In this document: positions 34,709 to 43,152 of the stretch, in pieces | Position numbering within the stretch: position 1 is the stretch's first letter | Layout: each line of letters opens with the position of its first letter | Source of the DNA: Dryocola sp032000125 | GTDB taxonomy: Bacteria > Pseudomonadota > Gammaproteobacteria > Enterobacterales > Enterobacteriaceae | Direction: 5' to 3' | NCBI GenBank assembly: GCA_032000125.1 | Contig: DAMALH010000020.1 | Coordinates: 1-64,000, forward strand | DNA length: 64,000 nucleotides | The notes under the pieces: generated by a model | The model's input: only the letters and a program-made list of their open reading frames with translations | What the model was told of the DNA's origin: nothing | Database searches by the model: none | Translations under genes and position numbers: made by a program

Positions 34709-36517
34709 ATGCTTGCGCGCGCGTTTATTCTTCTTTGCTTTAGCCTGTTTGCTGCCGGAAGCCTGGCAGAAAACATCAAAGAAAGTTACTCCTTTGCCGT
34801 GTTAGGAGAGCCTAAATACGCCATCAATTTTACCCAGTTCGATTACGTGAATGCTGCGGCCCCGAAGGGCGGCAATATTACGCTCTCTGCTATTGGCACC
34901 TTCGATAACTTCAACCGTTACGCGCTGCGCGGCAACCCCGGCGTGCGCACGGAAACGCTTTACGATCCGCTGTTTACCACCTCAGATGACGAGCCGGGCA
35001 GCTATTACCCGCTGGTGGGGGAAATGGCGCGCTACCCGGAAAACTTCGCCTGGGCTGAAATAGAAATTAATCCACGCGCGCGTTTTCACGACGGCTCCCC
35101 CATTACCGCCGAAGATGTGGCTTTCACCTTCAACAAGTTTATGACCGAAGGCGTGCCGCAGTTCCGACTTATCTACAAAGGCACCAAAGTCAAAGCTATC
35201 GCCCCGTTAACGGTGCGCATTGAACTGGCCCAGCCGAGCAAAGATCGCATGCTGGGTTTATTCTCCCTGCCGGTGTTTGCGCAAAAATTCTGGAAGCATC
35301 ACAAGCTGAGCGACCCGCTTTCCGCGCCGCCGCTGGCGAGCGGCCCGTATAAAATTACCGCCTGGCGCATGGGGCAGTACATCACCTATTCACGGGTTCG
35401 CGATTACTGGGCCGCCAATCTGCCGGTCAACCGCGGGCGCTGGAATTTTGACGCTATCCGTTACGACTATTATCTGGACGACAATGTCGCCTTTGAGGCT
35501 TTCAAAGCCGGCGCTTTTGACTTCCGCGCCGAAAGCTCGGCTAAGAACTGGGCTACGCGCTATATCGGCAAGAACTTCGCCAGCCGCTTTATTGTTAAAG
35601 AAGAGCAGGAAAACAACGCCGCTCAGGACGCGCGCTGGCTGGCGTTCAATATTCAGCGCCCGATATTTGCCGATCGCAAAGTCCGTGAAGCCGTTGGGCT
35701 GGCTTTTGATTTCGAGTGGATGAATAAGGCCCTGTTTTACGGCGCTTACAGTCGCGCAGACAGCTATTTCCAGAATACGGAATATGCGGCGCGGTCTTAT
35801 CCGGATGCCGACGAGCTGACTTTGCTGGCGCCGCTGAAAAAAGAGCTGCCGCCGGAAGTCTTCACCACGGTTTACAACCCGCCAAAATCCAGCGGCGACG
35901 GCTTTGACCGCGCTAACCTGTTAAAAGCGCTGGCGCTGCTTAAAGCAGCCGGCTGGGAGCTAAAAAATCAGAAGCTGATTAACGTCAAAACCGGTAAAGC
36001 CTTCACGTTTGAGCTGCTAATCGGCACGGCCGGAAACACGCAATGGGTGCTGCCTTTCCAGCATAACCTGCAGCGGCTGGGCATTAAGATGGAAATCCGC
36101 CAGGTGGATAATTCGCAGCTCACCAACCGCCTGCGCAGCCGTGATTACGATATGATGCCAACCCTCTACACCGCCATGCCGTATCCAAGCGCCGATGTGC
36201 AGATTGCCTGGGCCTCGGAATACGTAGATTCCACCTACAACGCGCCGGGCGTCAAAAGCCCGGTGGTGGATAAGCTGGTCAATCAAATAATCGCCAACCA
36301 GGGCGATAAGAAAAAGCTGCTGCCGCTGGGCCGGGCGCTAGACCGCGTCCTTACCTGGAATTTTTATATGATTCCAATGTGGTACATGACGGCAGACCGT
36401 TTCGCCTGGTGGAATAAATTCTCCAAACCTGCAGTCCACCCGTTATACACTTCCGGGTTCGATACCTGGTGGTATGACGTTAACAAAGCCGCGCAGCTAC
36501 CCGAACCGCGGCGCTAA
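34709..36517 (+). CDS. yejA: YejA, periplasmic peptide-binding protein
   Basis: The substrate-binding component of the YejABEF importer, which takes up peptides including microcin C-type compounds in E. coli. It is 602 residues with a signal peptide (about residues 1-20, ending GSLA; no lipobox) and an SBP_bac_5 fold with FAVLGEPKYAINF and RFHDGSPITAEDVAFTFNKF. I chose the ATG at 34709; a TTG immediately upstream would add one residue. It is the first gene of a tight operon, with yejB starting 9 bases after its stop. Confidence 0.93.
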   Translation: MLARAFILLCFSLFAAGSLAENIKESYSFAVLGEPKYAINFTQFDYVNAAAPKGGNITLSAIGTFDNFNRYALRGNPGVRTETLYDPLFTTSDDEPGSYYPLVGEMARYPENFAWAEIEINPRARFHDGSPITAEDVAFTFNKFMTEGVPQFRLIYKGTKVKAIAPLTVRIELAQPSKDRMLGLFSLPVFAQKFWKHHKLSDPLSAPPLASGPYKITAWRMGQYITYSRVRDYWAANLPVNRGRWNFDAIRYDYYLDDNVAFEAFKAGAFDFRAESSAKNWATRYIGKNFASRFIVKEEQENNAAQDARWLAFNIQRPIFADRKVREAVGLAFDFEWMNKALFYGAYSRADSYFQNTEYAARSYPDADELTLLAPLKKELPPEVFTTVYNPPKSSGDGFDRANLLKALALLKAAGWELKNQKLINVKTGKAFTFELLIGTAGNTQWVLPFQHNLQRLGIKMEIRQVDNSQLTNRLRSRDYDMMPTLYTAMPYPSADVQIAWASEYVDSTYNAPGVKSPVVDKLVNQIIANQGDKKKLLPLGRALDRVLTWNFYMIPMWYMTADRFAWWNKFSKPAVHPLYTSGFDTWWYDVNKAAQLPEPRR

Positions 36518-36526
36518 GGGGAAACC

Positions 36527-37624
36527 GTGGGAAGCTATCTGCTCAGGCGTTTATTGCTCATCATCCCGACCTTGTGGGCAATTATCACCATCAACTTTTT
36601 TATCGTGCAAATCGCCCCCGGCGGCCCGGTGGACCAGGCCATTGCTAATATTCAGTTTGGCCACGGGTCGGGCGTGCCAGGCGTCAGCGCTGATACCATG
36701 GGCAGCGGCCATGCGCGGGTTGGCGTGGGCAACGGTACGGATAATCAGTATCGCGGCTCGCGCGGGCTGGACCCGGAAGTCATCGCTGAAATCACCCACC
36801 GCTACGGCTTCGATAAGCCTCTTCACGAACGCTATTTCAATATGCTGTGGGACTATGTGCGTTTTGATTTTGGCGACAGTCTGTTTCGCAGCGCGTCCGT
36901 GCTGCATCTGATCAAAGAAAGCCTGCCGGTTTCCATTTCCCTTGGCCTGTGGAGCACGCTGATTATCTACCTGGTTTCTGTGCCGCTCGGCATCCGCAAA
37001 GCGGTCAGCAACGGCAGCAGCTTTGATATCTGGAGCAGCACGTTCATTATTATCGGCTACGCCATCCCGGCATTTTTATTCGCCATCTTACTGATTGTGC
37101 TGTTTGCCGGGGGCAGTTACCTGGACTGGTTCCCGCTGCGTGGCCTGGTATCGACAAACTTTGACTCGCTGCCCTGGTACAGCAAAATAACCGACTACCT
37201 CTGGCACATCACGCTGCCGGTGCTCGCCACGGTCGTTGGCGGCTTCGCCACGCTAACGATGCTGACTAAAAACGCTTTTCTGGATGAAATCCGCAAGCAG
37301 TATGTGGTCACCGCCCGCGCAAAGGGGCTCGACGAAAAGAAAATTCTCTACCGCCACGTGTTTCGTAACGCCATGCTGCTGGTGATTGCCGGTTTCCCGG
37401 CGACGTTTATCAGCATGTTCTTTACCGGTTCGGTACTGATTGAGGTTATTTTCTCGCTTAACGGCCTTGGCCTGTTGGGCTATGACTCAACCCTGTCACG
37501 CGATTACCCGGTGATGTTCGGCACGCTTTATATTTTCACCCTGATAGGCCTGCTGCTGAATATCCTCAGCGATATTACCTATACCTTTGTAGACCCACGC
37601 ATTGACTTTGAGGGGCGCGGATGA
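36527..37624 (+). CDS. yejB: YejB, peptide ABC transporter permease
   Basis: An inner membrane permease of the DppB/OppB class, 365 residues. The N-terminal helix is followed by a long periplasmic stretch (about residues 45-100), then a five-helix BPD_transp_1 core with the EAA loop QYVVTARAKGLDEKKILYRHVFRNAM. The start is GTG (GTG GGA AGC TAT CTG), preceded by AAGGGG; the E. coli protein begins MGAYLIRRLLL. It overlaps yejE by 4 nt. Confidence 0.95.
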   Translation: MGSYLLRRLLLIIPTLWAIITINFFIVQIAPGGPVDQAIANIQFGHGSGVPGVSADTMGSGHARVGVGNGTDNQYRGSRGLDPEVIAEITHRYGFDKPLHERYFNMLWDYVRFDFGDSLFRSASVLHLIKESLPVSISLGLWSTLIIYLVSVPLGIRKAVSNGSSFDIWSSTFIIIGYAIPAFLFAILLIVLFAGGSYLDWFPLRGLVSTNFDSLPWYSKITDYLWHITLPVLATVVGGFATLTMLTKNAFLDEIRKQYVVTARAKGLDEKKILYRHVFRNAMLLVIAGFPATFISMFFTGSVLIEVIFSLNGLGLLGYDSTLSRDYPVMFGTLYIFTLIGLLLNILSDITYTFVDPRIDFEGRG

Positions 37625-38646
37625 GCCGTTTAAGCCCGATGAACCAGGCCCGCTGGGCGCGCTTTCGTCAGAACCGACGCGGCTACTGGTCCCTGTGGAT
37701 TTTCGCCATTTTATTTGTTCTGAGCCTGGGATCGGAGCTGGTGGCCAACGACCGCCCTCTGGTCGTTCACTATCAGGATCGCTTTTACTTCCCGGTCGTC
37801 GTTAATTACAGCGAAAGCGACTTCGGCGGCCCGCTGGCTACCGCTGCGGATTATCAGGACCCCTGGCTTGCCGGGCACCTGAGCCGCAACGGCTGGACGC
37901 TCTGGGCACCGATTCGCTTTGGGGATAACGCCATTAACTATGCCACCAAAGTCCCCTTCCCCTCGCCGCCGAGCGGCCAGAACTGGCTGGGTACGGATGC
38001 CAACGGCGGCGACGTGCTGGCGCGGTTGCTTTACGGTACGCGCATCTCGATTCTTTTTGGTCTGCTGCTGACGCTATGCTCAAGCGTCATCGGTATTCTG
38101 GCTGGCGCAGCGCAGGGCTATTACGGCGGGAAAACCGACCTCTGGGGGCAACGCTTTATTGAAGTGTGGTCCGGTATGCCAACGCTTTTCCTGATAATTC
38201 TGCTTTCAAGCGTGGTGCAGCCCAACTTCTGGTGGCTGCTGGGAATAACGGTGCTGTTTGGCTGGATGAGCCTTGTCAGCGTGGTGCGCGCGGAGTTTTT
38301 ACGCACGCGTAACTTTGATTATATTCGCGCCGCCCAGGCCATGGGCGTGGGCGACTGGGCGATCATGATACGTCACATGCTGCCTAATGCCATGGTCGCC
38401 ACCCTGACCTTTTTACCGTTCATTCTCTGCGGCTCGATAACGACGTTAACCTCCCTGGACTTTCTCGGCTTTGGCCTGCCTCTTGGTTCGCCGTCCCTGG
38501 GCGAGCTGCTGCTGCAGGGCAAGAATAATCTGCAGGCGCCCTGGCTCGGCATTACGGCCTTTGTTTATCTGGCTATCCTGCTGACGCTATTAATTTTTAT
38601 CGGCGAAGCGGTTCGTGACGCCTTCGATCCTTCTAAGGCGCGCTGA
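37621..38646 (+). CDS. yejE: YejE, peptide ABC transporter permease
   Basis: The second inner membrane permease of YejABEF, 341 residues, DppC/OppC class. TM1 is near residues 20-40, a periplasmic loop covers about 42-125 (including the QNWLGTDANGGDVLARLLYG motif), and a five-helix core carries the EAA loop RAAQAMGVGDWAIMIRHMLPNA. It is translationally coupled to yejB (ATGA), with yejF starting 1 base after its stop. Confidence 0.95.
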   Translation: MSRLSPMNQARWARFRQNRRGYWSLWIFAILFVLSLGSELVANDRPLVVHYQDRFYFPVVVNYSESDFGGPLATAADYQDPWLAGHLSRNGWTLWAPIRFGDNAINYATKVPFPSPPSGQNWLGTDANGGDVLARLLYGTRISILFGLLLTLCSSVIGILAGAAQGYYGGKTDLWGQRFIEVWSGMPTLFLIILLSSVVQPNFWWLLGITVLFGWMSLVSVVRAEFLRTRNFDYIRAAQAMGVGDWAIMIRHMLPNAMVATLTFLPFILCGSITTLTSLDFLGFGLPLGSPSLGELLLQGKNNLQAPWLGITAFVYLAILLTLLIFIGEAVRDAFDPSKAR

Positions 38647-38647
38647 C

Positions 38648-40237
38648 ATGACTACTCCGCTGCTTGCCATTAATAACCTCTCCATTGCTTTCCGTCAGGG
38701 CGACGTTACCCGCCGGGTGGTGGAAGACCTGTCGTTGCAGATTGAAGCCGGGGAAACGCTGGCGCTGGTTGGCGAATCAGGCTCAGGAAAAAGCGTTACC
38801 GCCCTTTCGGTACTGCGCCTGCTGCCCTCGCCGCCGGTTGTTTATCCAACCGGTGAGATTTACTTCAAAGGCCAGGAGCTGCTGCACGCGCCGGAGCGCA
38901 TGCTGCGCGGGGTGCGCGGTAATAAAATCGCCATGATTTTTCAGGAACCGATGGTATCGCTAAACCCCCTGCACAGCATTGAAAAACAGCTTTATGAAAT
39001 TTTATCGCTGCACCGTGGTATGCGGCGTGAAGCCGCGCGAGCTGAAATGCTGACCTGTCTCGATCGCGTAGGCATTCGTAACGCGGCGGCACGCCTGACG
39101 GATTTCCCCCATCAGCTTTCCGGCGGGGAACGCCAGCGCGTAATGATAGCCATGGCGCTGCTTACGCGCCCTGAACTGCTGATTGCCGATGAGCCGACAA
39201 CGGCGCTTGACGTCACCGTTCAGGCGCAAATCCTGCAACTGCTAAAAGAGCTGAAGCAGGAGCTGAACATGGGGCTGCTGTTTATCACCCATAATCTCGG
39301 CATTGTGAAACAGCTTGCGGACAATATTGCGGTCATGCGGAACGGAAAATGCGTAGAGCACGGCAAAGCCGCCTCGCTGCTGGGCGCGCCGCAGCATCCT
39401 TACACGCAGCAGCTTTTGGCCGCTGAGCCGAGTGGCGATCCCTGGCCGCTGGATGAACATCAGCCGCCGCTGTTAAAAGTGGAGGCGTTAGAGGTCGCCT
39501 TCCCGGTTCGCCGCGGCCTGCTTAAGAAAACGGTTGGCTACCACTACGGTATAACCGGCTTAAGTTTTTCGCTGCGTCCGGGGGAATGCGTTGGCCTGGT
39601 GGGCGAATCCGGTTCCGGGAAGAGCACCACCGGAATGGCGCTGCTGCGCCTGCTTCATTCCAGCGGCAGCATCTGGTTTGACGGGCATCCGCTGCACGAG
39701 CTAAACCGTAAAAAGCTTCTCCCGCTTCGCCACCGTATTCAGGTGGTGTTCCAGGATCCCAACTCGGCTCTTAACCCGCGGCTGGATATTTTACAGATAG
39801 TTGAAGAAGGTTTGCGGGTTCATCACCCTGAGCTGAGTGCGGCAGAACGGGAACAGCGCGTGATGACGGCTTTAACGGAGGTTGGGCTGGATCCTGAAAC
39901 CCGCCATCGTTATCCGGCGGAGTTTTCCGGCGGGCAACGCCAGCGTATTGCTATTGCACGCGCGCTTATCCTGCAGCCGCAGCTTATCATTCTGGATGAA
40001 CCCACGTCCTCGCTGGACAGATCCGTACAGGCACAGATTCTGGCGCTGCTGAAGTCGTTACAGGAAAAGCACCGGCTGGCGTACATTTTCATCAGCCATG
40101 ACTTAAAAATTGTGAAGTCGCTGTGCCACCAGATAATCGTGTTACGTCAGGGGAAGGTTGTCGAACAGGGTGAATGTCAGAAAGTATTTGCGGCGCCGCA
40201 GACGGAATACACTCGCCAGCTTCTGACGCTGGCCTGA
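38648..40237 (+). CDS. yejF: YejF, peptide ABC transporter ATPase (fused DppD/DppF type)
   Basis: A cytoplasmic ATPase of 529 residues with two ABC domains. The first has Walker A GESGSGKSV, signature LSGGERQR and Walker B LLIADEPTTALD. The second has Walker A GESGSGKST, signature FSGGQRQR and Walker B LIILDEPTSSLD. Oligopeptide C-terminal segments (HPYTQQLLAAEPSG; EYTRQLLTLA) follow each. I chose MTTPLLAINN at 38648, giving the E. coli length; an upstream in-frame ATG lies inside yejE. It is the last gene of yejABEF. Confidence 0.95.
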   Translation: MTTPLLAINNLSIAFRQGDVTRRVVEDLSLQIEAGETLALVGESGSGKSVTALSVLRLLPSPPVVYPTGEIYFKGQELLHAPERMLRGVRGNKIAMIFQEPMVSLNPLHSIEKQLYEILSLHRGMRREAARAEMLTCLDRVGIRNAAARLTDFPHQLSGGERQRVMIAMALLTRPELLIADEPTTALDVTVQAQILQLLKELKQELNMGLLFITHNLGIVKQLADNIAVMRNGKCVEHGKAASLLGAPQHPYTQQLLAAEPSGDPWPLDEHQPPLLKVEALEVAFPVRRGLLKKTVGYHYGITGLSFSLRPGECVGLVGESGSGKSTTGMALLRLLHSSGSIWFDGHPLHELNRKKLLPLRHRIQVVFQDPNSALNPRLDILQIVEEGLRVHHPELSAAEREQRVMTALTEVGLDPETRHRYPAEFSGGQRQRIAIARALILQPQLIILDEPTSSLDRSVQAQILALLKSLQEKHRLAYIFISHDLKIVKSLCHQIIVLRQGKVVEQGECQKVFAAPQTEYTRQLLTLA

Positions 40238-40248
40238 GTCTTTAGCGC

Positions 40249-40593
40249 TCAGAAAGGATTGGTGCCTGAAAACGGTTCGGCAATCGCTACGCCAAAATTC
40301 TTCAGACGGCAGGTTGCCGCCGGTTCGTCCTGGCGTTTAACAAACAGGCAAGGCTCGCCTTCGCACTCCACCACCGAGCAATCCACTTCAATATCGCTAA
40401 GCGCCTGGCTAAGCTTATGCATGATAGGCCAGGCCTCTTCGCCATCTTCGCTGAGCAATTTCAGGCCGATAAGGCAGTTCTCAGCGTCCCGGACATGTTG
40501 CGGAATCGGTTCAACCTTCAGCCCAGCAAAACCCGCCGACCAGCGATAGCTTTGCGGTAAGCGATGAACGATGGAAAGTTGTAACGTATTCAA
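40249..40593 (-). CDS. yejG: YejG, conserved small protein
   Basis: A 114-residue cytoplasmic protein of unknown function, close to E. coli YejG (LQLSIVHRLPQSYRWSAGFAG; CRLKNFGVAIAEPF). I placed the start at a TTG (40593). It follows GGGGAC at 7-nt spacing and reproduces the E. coli length. The in-frame ATG at 40617 gives 122 residues but has no ribosome site and adds MNFFGDTI, which is unlike the family. It is convergent with yejF. Confidence 0.82.
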   Translation of the reverse strand: MNTLQLSIVHRLPQSYRWSAGFAGLKVEPIPQHVRDAENCLIGLKLLSEDGEEAWPIMHKLSQALSDIEVDCSVVECEGEPCLFVKRQDEPAATCRLKNFGVAIAEPFSGTNPF

Positions 40594-40932
40594 AATGGTG
40601 TCCCCGAAAAAATTCATACAAAAGTGTTACATAAAGAGTTTACACAAAGGTTAACACAATGTTGATAAATTGCGCATAAAGAACCCGTAAACCGCTTACA
40701 TCCGCTGTAATAAGGTGATTATTATTTTATGGTTAACGCCCGATTTCGTGACCGCACGCGCGTTTCGGCGCTATATGTAACGCTTTCTGTGACCTAACTC
40801 AACCTTTTTAACTACAAAAATATGACCTTTCGTTGCTGTAACGTTTACATTTCAGAAACAAATTGTAGAAGCTAAGGCAGAAATTTCGTTGATTTGGATT
40901 AACAAACGGGTACGTGGCGTACCCGATTTGTA
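40594..40932. promoter_or_regulatory. yejG upstream region and bcr 3' end
   Basis: Non-coding and AT-rich. It holds the yejG promoter (minus strand), a TGTGA-N6-TCAAC CRP-like sequence near 40788-40803, and an 8-bp perfect hairpin at 40907-40925 (CGGGTACG / CGTACCCG) that is followed on the minus strand by TTTGTT and probably ends bcr. A 22-codon frame at 40729-40797 is noted in the findings. Confidence 0.5.
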
Positions 40933-42129
40933 TTAGGCGGCGGTTTTACGGGGGCGACTTGCGTAGAGATAAAAGAGTATTGAGCAGGTAGCGCACACGG
41001 CGATTGACCAAATCATTGGCCATGCGGTGTTAAAGGTGGCAATCGACAGCAGCGCGCCCGTCAGGGCGCCGATGCCAAAACGGAAAGTCCCTGCCAGAGA
41101 AGATGCCGTACCCGCCATGTGCGGAAATTCGTCAAGGATAACCGCCATGCCGTTAGAGGATACCATCGACACGCAGCCAACAAAGGCCGCCACGCCAAGC
41201 ACCAGCGCCCAGAAGCCAAAGTCAAACTGGGCGCTGATAACCAGCCAGATAGCCATCGCAAACTGCACATACAGGCCGAAACGGAACATGTTCAGCGCGC
41301 CGATACGGCGCACAAAGCGGCTGTTAACCATCGTCATAATGAACAGAAAGGCGATGTTAAGCGCGAAGTAATAGCCAAAATGCTGCGGCGCGACGTGGTT
41401 AAGCTCAATGTAAACAAACGGCCCGGCGCTGAGGAATGAGAACATGCCCGCAAAGCTGAAGCCGCTCGCCAGCATATAGCTGAGCACGCGCTTGTGGCGG
41501 AACAGGGTAGCGAAGTTACCTAAGGTGGTCCGCAGATGGAATTTCTGACGGCGTTCAACCGGCAGCGTTTCATGAATCAGGAAAAATATCATCGCCGATG
41601 CCAGCAGCGCGGCCAGCGCGAGAACCCAGAAAATCGCATGCCAGCTAAACCACACCAGCACCGCCCCGCCTACCATTGGCGCCACCAGCGGCGCGATGGT
41701 GGTGATCAGCATGACGAACGACATCATGCGTGAGAACTCTTCCTTTGGATAGATATCGCGCATTAAGGCGTTAATCACAACGCTTGCCGCCGCGGCCGAA
41801 AGGCCGTGCAGAAAACGCATTGCAATCAGGTGATCGATGGTCTGGGACAGCGCGCAGGCGATGGCCGCTGCCGCAAAGACGAGCGTACCGCCGAGCACCA
41901 CCGGTTTACGTCCGATGCTGTCCGCCATCGGGCCATAAAACAACTGACCGATAGCAAAGCCGAGAATATAGGTGCTTAGCGTCATCTGCGCGCTACCGGC
42001 AGGCACGCCAAATTCCGAGGCGATAACCGGCAGGGCCGGCAGGTACATATCAATCGACAGCGGCATCAGCATGGCCAGCAGGCCAAGAATCACAACGATC
42101 CCGACAGACGAATTCTGCTTGGTACTCAA
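40933..42129 (-). CDS. bcr: Bcr, bicyclomycin/sulfonamide efflux MFS transporter
   Basis: A 398-residue, 12-helix proton-drug antiporter of the DHA1 family. E. coli Bcr exports bicyclomycin, sulfathiazole, tetracycline and L-cysteine. Family motifs are LPLSIDMYLPALP in helix 1 and GQLFYGPMADSIGRKPVVLGG (motif A loop). It starts 15 bases after rsuA and is in the same operon, as in E. coli. Confidence 0.95.
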   Translation of the reverse strand: MSTKQNSSVGIVVILGLLAMLMPLSIDMYLPALPVIASEFGVPAGSAQMTLSTYILGFAIGQLFYGPMADSIGRKPVVLGGTLVFAAAAIACALSQTIDHLIAMRFLHGLSAAAASVVINALMRDIYPKEEFSRMMSFVMLITTIAPLVAPMVGGAVLVWFSWHAIFWVLALAALLASAMIFFLIHETLPVERRQKFHLRTTLGNFATLFRHKRVLSYMLASGFSFAGMFSFLSAGPFVYIELNHVAPQHFGYYFALNIAFLFIMTMVNSRFVRRIGALNMFRFGLYVQFAMAIWLVISAQFDFGFWALVLGVAAFVGCVSMVSSNGMAVILDEFPHMAGTASSLAGTFRFGIGALTGALLSIATFNTAWPMIWSIAVCATCSILFYLYASRPRKTAA

Positions 42130-42144
42130 CGGTAACTCCTGAAG

Positions 42145-42852
42145 TTAGCTTTTTGGCATGCCTACGCTGGCAATTTCCTGCTCGGTTAACGGACGGTATT
42201 CTCCCGGCGCCAGATCCTGATCCAGCTCGATGTCACCGATGCGCTCACGATGCAGACCAGTCACGCGATTGCCCACGGCGGCAAACATGCGTTTTACCTG
42301 GTGGTAACGCCCTTCACTGATGGTCAGACGAACTTCCGTCGGGGTAATAATTTCAAGCGTGGCCGGTTTAGTGAGATCTTTTTCATTATGTAGCTGTACG
42401 CCGTGCGCAAACTGCTCGGCGGTGTCATCGGCAACCGGTGATTCCAGCGTCACCAGGTAAGTTTTCTCACAGTGGTGGCGCGGCGACGTGATGCGGTGAG
42501 ACCACTGGCCGTCATCGGTCATCAGCACCAGGCCTGTAGTGTCAATATCCAGACGTCCGGCGGCGTGCAGCTTGTGCGCCACCGGTTCATCAAGGAAATA
42601 AAGCACGGTTGGGTGATCCGGGTCTTCGGTTGAGCACACATAGCCCTGCGGCTTATTCAGCATAAAATAGCGTGGGCCATTCTGCTGCGTCAGGGGATTG
42701 CCATCGAACTCAACCTGATGTTCCGGGTTGAGCTTAAAGGAGGCGTCGCGCACCACTTCGCCATCAATGGTGATACGTTGAGCACGAATTTCACGGCCAG
42801 CAATGGCACGGCTCACGCCGAGCTGCTGAGAAATAAATTTGTCGAGTCGCAT
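42145..42852 (-). CDS. rsuA: RsuA, 16S rRNA pseudouridine(516) synthase
   Basis: Isomerises U516 of 16S rRNA to pseudouridine during small-subunit assembly. It is 235 residues: an N-terminal S4 RNA-binding domain (MRLDKFISQQLGVSR, residues 1-60) and a catalytic domain with Asp102 in AGRLDIDTTGL, the conserved number. It is the first gene of rsuA-bcr and is divergent from radD. Confidence 0.96.
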   Translation of the reverse strand: MRLDKFISQQLGVSRAIAGREIRAQRITIDGEVVRDASFKLNPEHQVEFDGNPLTQQNGPRYFMLNKPQGYVCSTEDPDHPTVLYFLDEPVAHKLHAAGRLDIDTTGLVLMTDDGQWSHRITSPRHHCEKTYLVTLESPVADDTAEQFAHGVQLHNEKDLTKPATLEIITPTEVRLTISEGRYHQVKRMFAAVGNRVTGLHRERIGDIELDQDLAPGEYRPLTEQEIASVGMPKS

Positions 42853-43045
42853 TAAGTCTTGCCTGTTTCAAAGAGGTGCCAGCTTAAAGCTAAACTGGCC
42901 GGACATCTGAGCCGCTTTTGAAGCGTAAATCGTTTGCCTGTTAATTAATTTGCCAGTATAGCGACAACAAAAACTCTCTCAAGTTAAAACCCCGTTTCGT
43001 GCCATAATCGCTCTTTGCTTATCACCTGTGAAAACTTTATATATC

Positions 43046-43152
43046 CTTCAGCTTTCGCGCTACGGCCGTGCGGCAAGGTAGCTTCCTGAAGTCAGTGAAC
43101 GGGTAAGGGAGTGCAGCCAACGCCCCTGTAGTCCGAAAGATGAAGGACAGGA
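43046..43152 (+). ncRNA. Structured 5' leader or small RNA candidate upstream of radD
   Basis: The 300 bases between rsuA and radD become GC-rich and self-complementary in their last 110. CTTCAG (43046-43051) can pair with CTGAAG (43086-43091). AGGG and CCCT bracket GTGCAGCCAACG near 43106-43126. GTCC and GGAC bracket CGAAAGATGAA near 43131-43148, ending at the radD ribosome site. I do not recognise the family. No frame with a ribosome site fits, so a leader or small RNA is the likeliest reading. Confidence 0.4.

Noticed and set aside
43046..43152. A known riboswitch (cobalamin, yybP-ykoY, TPP, FMN) in front of radD
   Set aside because: None of the invariant core motifs of these classes that I know could be found, so no named class is claimed.
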